64,000 nucleotides of DNA from Bradyrhizobium sp. URHD0069 (lineage in GTDB: Bacteria; Pseudomonadota; Alphaproteobacteria; Rhizobiales; Xanthobacteraceae), in NCBI RefSeq assembly GCF_000701345.1, contig NZ_JNIJ01000033.1:18032-82031 (forward strand), given 5' to 3'. The notes under the pieces were generated by a model. It ran no database searches. It saw only the letters and a program-made list of their open reading frames with translations, and was not told where the DNA came from. Positions 60,099-64,000 of this stretch are shown here, piece after piece (positions within the stretch are counted from its first letter, which is position 1; every line of letters begins with the position of its first letter). A program made the position numbers and the translations under genes.

Positions 60099-61388
60099 CT
60101 AGCTGCCGGATGCCGCGCGGTCGATGAACAGGCTGCCCCTTGTCACAATCTGCTCGCCCAGCTTCAAATTGCCCTCGACCTCGACGAGATCGCCATTGGT
60201 CAGACCGGGCTTGATCTGGCGCAGTTCGATCGTCTTGTCCTCATGCGCGACCCAGACCCGGACCTGATCGCTCTCATAGATCAAAGCCTGCTTCGGCACG
60301 CCGATCGCGGGGTGATCGCCGGCCGAATAGATCGTGACATTCGCGAACATTTCAGGCTTCAGGCGACCGTCCTTGTTATCCACCGTGGCGCGGACCAGAA
60401 GCCGGCGGGTGGCCGGATCGATCGCCGCGGCAACATAGTTGATGCGCGCGCTCAGCGAGCGGCCCGGCAGCGCCAATATGTTGAAAGCGATCTCCTGCCC
60501 CACCGCTACGTTCGAGGCATCGCTCTCGCGGACAAAGGCCGTGAGCCAGACCGTGGAGAGATTGCCGATCACAAATACCGGATCGCTGGCGCCGGAGTTC
60601 ACATATTGGCCGGGGCCGATCTTTCGCTGCACGACCGTACCGGTGATCGGCGAGTAGATGGTGGTTTCCGGATTGATGCGGCCTTTCTCCAGAAAAGTCG
60701 ATATGGCCTCGTCGGTCAGGCCGAGGATTCGCAGTTTGTTGCGCGCCGCCTCCAGCGCCGTTTGCGACGAGCGGAGGTCGTTCTGCGCCTGGATCAGAGT
60801 TGCCTGGGCCTGCTGATAGTCCTTCAGCGGAACCGCCTTGCCCTCGAACAGATCCCTGGCGCGCTTTTCCTGGAGCTGCGCCAGATCCAGCGCCGATCTG
60901 GCCTTGTTCGATGCTGTCGTGGTCGCAATGAAATCGTTCTGTGCCTGCACGGTATCGGCGGCCTCGATCACGAACAGCGGCTGGCCCTGCACGACGCTGT
61001 CGCCCGGCCGGGCCAACAGTTTGGTGACCCGACCCGCATAGGGCGAAAACACCGGCGTCGCGCGATCCTCGTCGACCGCGATCTTGCCTTCGGTGACGTG
61101 CTCGGCACGGAAGGCGCGCTCGGTCACCGGCTGAATGGTCAGGCTGGCCCATTCGGCCGGCGTCGGCGTATAGCGCGGCAATCCCTTCCGGGATTGGCTC
61201 GACACCTCGGAATGCCCCTGCTTTGCCCCGCCAATATGCCCAAGTTCGTAGAGCGCCGCGCCGGCAACTACCGCAAGTACCGCGGCAAAGGCCCGCCGTC
61301 GACGACTAAGAAGCTGCAATTGCTTGGTAAATTCCAACAACATGCGGCGCTGCCACTCGGCGATGATTCCGGGCAAGGAATACCTCAT
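60099..61388 (-). CDS. RND efflux periplasmic adaptor (CzcB-like)
   Basis: A 429-residue membrane-fusion protein. One N-terminal anchor (AAVLAVVAGAALYELGHI) precedes the barrel/lipoyl region (VFSPYAGRVTKLLARPGDSV with QGQPLFVIEA), a helical hairpin (ARSALDLAQLQEKRARDLFE, LRSSQTALEAARNKLRIL) and the matching half-motif YSPITGTVVQRKIGPGQYVN. The last 100 residues form the membrane-proximal domain. MLLEFTKQLQ inside the first 20 residues is an alternative start. It is first in the adaptor-pump operon. Confidence 0.92.
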   Translation of the reverse strand: MRYSLPGIIAEWQRRMLLEFTKQLQLLSRRRRAFAAVLAVVAGAALYELGHIGGAKQGHSEVSSQSRKGLPRYTPTPAEWASLTIQPVTERAFRAEHVTEGKIAVDEDRATPVFSPYAGRVTKLLARPGDSVVQGQPLFVIEAADTVQAQNDFIATTTASNKARSALDLAQLQEKRARDLFEGKAVPLKDYQQAQATLIQAQNDLRSSQTALEAARNKLRILGLTDEAISTFLEKGRINPETTIYSPITGTVVQRKIGPGQYVNSGASDPVFVIGNLSTVWLTAFVRESDASNVAVGQEIAFNILALPGRSLSARINYVAAAIDPATRRLLVRATVDNKDGRLKPEMFANVTIYSAGDHPAIGVPKQALIYESDQVRVWVAHEDKTIELRQIKPGLTNGDLVEVEGNLKLGEQIVTRGSLFIDRAASGS

Positions 61389-61614
61389 CGGCGTGCGCTA
61401 ATATTGCCCAATTGGCGTTCCAAACAACCTAAAAACGCGAACAGCTTTAGGTTTTTGGCCGAAGGACAGCCGCCACCTGCATCGCTGTAGCGCAACGGCT
61501 GCGTGCTGCGAGCGGGTGCTGCGTGCTTTCGCTCGCGGCCGCGAGGCCGAGACCGGACGGAGGCAAAAAAAGTTGGACGCGCCGCTGATTTGCAACTCCA
61601 TTGAGCGCGATCGG
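61389..61614. other. Intergenic region upstream of the RND operon
   Basis: About 226 bases between the adaptor start and the stop of the CoA-transferase gene upstream on the same strand. No metal-responsive operator could be recognised, and no regulator or two-component gene adjoins the pump. Confidence 0.45.
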
Positions 61615-63012
61615 TCAAACCAGCGCCGGCCATTGCGGCGGATGGCTGCCGAGCGGCATTGCCGGGCGCGCCCAGAAGGCAGGCGTTCTCGACAGCACCG
61701 CCGAATGGCGCACGGACCGCAGCGGACCGAAGCCCGAGGGAACTTCTTCGACAAAGGGCTTTACGGATTCGGCCTTCAAATCGTCGGTCTTAAATCCATC
61801 GACGACGCGGCCAAGATTCCATAGCCATCGCCCGGTCTGTGCCAGCGACACGCGAACATGCCAGCTGCCGCCTTCGCGCGACTGGCGCGCCTTAGCCATC
61901 ATTGCGCCGAACGCCATTAAATAGCCGGTGGCATGATCGAGCATTTGCGCCGGCAATTCTTTAGGGCCCTCGATACCGGCGGCCTGGCCTTCGGCATGAT
62001 TGAAACCGGTCGCGGTCTGCACCAGCGAGTCGAAACCGCGCCGCTCCGCCCACGGCCCGGCATGGCCATAGGCCGACAGCGACAGGTAGACGATGCCGGG
62101 GCTGATCCGCGCTGCATCCTGCGGCGAGAAGCCGAGGCTCGCGAGCGCGCTCGGACGATAGCCTTGCGAGAAAACATCCGCCTGCGCCAGCAGATCGCGC
62201 AGCACGCCCCGTCCCTGCTCGCTCTTGAGCTCAACAAAACTTGTCAGCTTGCCGCGCCCGTTGTCGATGGTGAGCCAGGGAATGACCGGCAGATCGGGGC
62301 CGGAGATCAAGAGCACATCCGCGCCGTGCACGGCGAGCGTACGGCCGGCGACGGGACCCGCGATCACGCGCGACAGATCGAGCACGCGCACCCCCGCGAG
62401 CGGGCGGTCGCCGACGGGCCAGGGTTTTGGGGCGGCCTCGCCGATTTTTTCGATCGAGATCGGCGGCAGCGCAGCCAGCGCCTTGGCGTGAGGCAGATCA
62501 GACCATTCGTGATGCGAGCGCATCAGCGCCACCACGCAGCCGCCGGCATAGGCCGCGGTCTCGAATGCTTCGCCGTCCCATTGCATCAGCGCGGCCTGGA
62601 CATCGTCGCGCTCCGGCTTGCAGTTCAGGAGCTCGCAGACGGCATCGCGGTGATGCGGGAAATTGGTGTGCAGCCGCACGAAGCGCTGATCTCGGGTCTG
62701 GTAGATTCCGGCGATGGCATCCCAGGCCGGCGGCGGCGGCTTGCCGTCGACGCGGAGGTAACGCTCGCTGCGGCATTCGACGATCGCGTGAGGCATGTCG
62801 ACCGCGACATCCTGCGATTGCCCGCTGCGCAATTTCCAGATCTGCGCGGCCGCAAGTCCGGCCGCGGCAACGCTGACCTGCGCCGCGGCGGCGAGGCGAA
62901 ACGACGACGGCAGTTGCGGCTCTTCGCCTGTCAGCGTGACGGTGTCGAGCGCGGACGGATCGCCTGCGGCGGAAGTCCAGATATCGGCCAGAATTTTGCG
63001 GGGACTTTGCAT
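61615..63012 (-). CDS. CaiB/BaiF-family CoA-transferase
   Basis: About 465 residues of the class III CoA-transferase family, which move CoA between carboxylic acids by an aspartyl anhydride. Typical stretches are GVRVLDLSRVIAGPVAGRTL, HGADVLLISGPDLPVIPW, GRGVLRDLLAQADVFSQGYR, LSAYGHAGPWAERRGFDSLV and LDHATGYLMAFGAM. The first 190 residues form a second, weaker CaiB-like portion (QSPRKILADIWTSAAGDPSA, YLRVDGKPPPPAWDAIAGIY), so the protein looks like a longer member of the family. The substrate is unknown. Confidence 0.88.
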   Translation of the reverse strand: MQSPRKILADIWTSAAGDPSALDTVTLTGEEPQLPSSFRLAAAAQVSVAAAGLAAAQIWKLRSGQSQDVAVDMPHAIVECRSERYLRVDGKPPPPAWDAIAGIYQTRDQRFVRLHTNFPHHRDAVCELLNCKPERDDVQAALMQWDGEAFETAAYAGGCVVALMRSHHEWSDLPHAKALAALPPISIEKIGEAAPKPWPVGDRPLAGVRVLDLSRVIAGPVAGRTLAVHGADVLLISGPDLPVIPWLTIDNGRGKLTSFVELKSEQGRGVLRDLLAQADVFSQGYRPSALASLGFSPQDAARISPGIVYLSLSAYGHAGPWAERRGFDSLVQTATGFNHAEGQAAGIEGPKELPAQMLDHATGYLMAFGAMMAKARQSREGGSWHVRVSLAQTGRWLWNLGRVVDGFKTDDLKAESVKPFVEEVPSGFGPLRSVRHSAVLSRTPAFWARPAMPLGSHPPQWPALV

Positions 63013-63067
63013 GACCCTCACTCTTCCCTAACCTTCAAAGCTCTGCCTTACCGTGGAAGGAGTTGCA

Positions 63068-63355
63068 ATGGCTGCCATCGATGCATTGACTGCCGGAGGC
63101 GTTTTGCTTGCGACTGCCGCGACCGATGCGGTCTATGTGATGTTCACCTCGGCGGTGGTGACTCGCCGGCGCGTGCCCGCGGCGACGTGGAGCAGCATAT
63201 GGTATGTGCTCTCGTCTTACGCCGTGATCAGCTATACGGAAAACTGGGTTTATGTCGCCTTCGCGGCTGCCGGTTCATGGATTGGCGCCTTTGTAACGAT
63301 CACCTACCTGCACCGGCCGCCCGGCGGTCCGCCGGTCGGCGCTGCGCCGGAGTAA
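63068..63355 (+). CDS. Small conserved membrane protein, 95 aa
   Basis: Begins MAAIDALTAGGVLLATAATD with three hydrophobic segments (residues about 8-28, 42-58 and 60-82: WSSIWYVLSSYAVISYTENW, VYVAFAAAGSWIGAFVTITY) and a proline-rich end. The codons and hydrophobic pattern are convincing for a gene. It is divergent from the CoA-transferase gene. Similar small proteins are annotated without function in bradyrhizobia. Confidence 0.75.
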   Translation: MAAIDALTAGGVLLATAATDAVYVMFTSAVVTRRRVPAATWSSIWYVLSSYAVISYTENWVYVAFAAAGSWIGAFVTITYLHRPPGGPPVGAAPE

Positions 63356-63362
63356 CTTCACC

Positions 63363-64000
63363 GTCATTGCGAGGAGCGGAGCGACGAAGCAATTCCATTC
63401 TTTCCTTGCGTGACGCCATGGATTGCTTCGCTTCGCTCGCAATGGCGTCATTCTAATTCCAGATGTGCATTCGCATCCTCGCGGCGCGATGCGCCCGAGT
63501 GATGCAAAAATCTTTCGCCCAGGAAAACAGAGGGCGTGGGGAATGCCGGGTGCACGGTGCACCCGCAGCCCGTGTGCATTGGTAGTAAGCACACGGTAGT
63601 CACCGCAGGTCACCGGAACACCCGGCATTCCCGCACGCAATGGTTTTAACGGCTTATACCGTGCTCTCCCCGGCGACGAATTCGTCTTGTCACCGTCGTC
63701 GGCGGATTAAGGTTTTGCCGAACCCGGTTGGGCTCGCAAAACCTCCGCCGACTTGACACCAGCAACGGGTGCCAGGACCACACGGTTTTGCCGTACGCAT
63801 CAGCGCCGTTCGTCTGCGCGCCGCAATTCGCTCACGAGGTTCAACTCGCCCTGCGATTGCCATTGCGCGCCCGACGCTGCTGCGTCCACCGCATCCCACC
63901 CCGCGTCCGTGACGATCGCGATACGCCCCTCTCATGGGGTGAGACGGCGAGGCTTATAGATTTGATTTGGGTAAAACGGGAAGCGGAATATTTTTGCAAA
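63363..64000 (-). repeat. Composite long interspersed repeat, copy 2, inverted
   Basis: Read on the complement from 64000: AT-rich AAAAATATTCCGCTT, CATGAGAGGGGCGTATCGCGA, GTGTGGTCCTGGCACCCG, CGCCGGGGAGAGCACGG, CACCCGGCATTCCCCACGCC, GCGCATCGCGCCGCGAGGATGCG, then the palindrome GTCATTGCGAGGAGCG to CGCTCGCAATG (63363-63449). Block order and ends agree with copy 1 at 24804-25417, with many substitutions and some inserted blocks. It runs off the right edge of the window. No gene was found inside it. Confidence 0.8.

Noticed and set aside
59382..61490. Open frame of about 700 codons opposite the RND pump and adaptor
   Set aside because: It spans two real genes and their gap on the other strand and is rich in Arg, Asp and His in the manner of antisense frames.

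Overview
The window reads as a chromosomal segment of a Bradyrhizobium-type alphaproteobacterium (Nitrobacteraceae). The reasons are high GC, an Omp2-like porin, MucR, CtrA-type boxes, a PleC/DivJ-like kinase, two DUF2336 proteins, TIGR03808/TIGR03809-like neighbours, a dodecin, and interspersed repeats that I remember from Bradyrhizobium intergenic DNA. No rRNA, tRNA, CRISPR, prophage or conjugative module was found.

Layout. 1-8.4 kb: Ku, an isolated Flp pilin, a major porin, a ThDP enzyme, a DHA2-type exporter and a cysteine-cluster protein. 8.6-16 kb: a class A penicillin-binding protein followed by a DUF1214/DUF1254 pair, a lipoprotein, a DUF2336 gene behind two perfect CtrA boxes, DUF1491 and dodecin. 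15.3-21 kb: a peptidoglycan-binding protein overlapping a DivJ/PleC-like kinase, then DUF5330, SufE and a MucR paralogue lacking zinc ligands. 21-25.5 kb: a membrane glycosyltransferase, a class II aldolase, then a repeat island holding a REP-associated tyrosine transposase. 25.5-31 kb: a leftward operon (HerA-like ATPase, GT87-like membrane protein, M20 peptidase) and two small proteins.

31-42.5 kb is one rightward metabolic block: folP-folB-folK, then both methylmalonyl-CoA mutase subunits with a GFA gene between them, a complete tripartite tricarboxylate transporter, and the mutase chaperone MeaB. Pyroglutamyl peptidase follows. 42.6-48 kb: a Tat-exported beta-helix protein, a TIGR03809-like protein, and a leftward group of ECF sigma factor, membrane anti-sigma factor and secreted subtilase. 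48.5-53 kb: a diguanylate cyclase with a second DUF2336 protein, and a SigF/NrsF-type sigma/anti-sigma pair with a matching promoter. 53-64 kb: enoyl-CoA hydratase, TolC-family protein, amidohydrolase, an HME-type RND pump with its adaptor, a CoA-transferase, and an inverted second copy of the long composite repeat.

Most worth a second look: the sigma/anti-sigma/subtilase set, in which the anti-sigma periplasmic domain resembles a subtilase propeptide; two genes whose export leaders are out of frame with their bodies; the doubled CtrA boxes before the first DUF2336 gene; the transporter inside the mutase locus; and the RAYT/REP unit inside older repeats. All family calls come from reading the sequence and memory; no database search was run.
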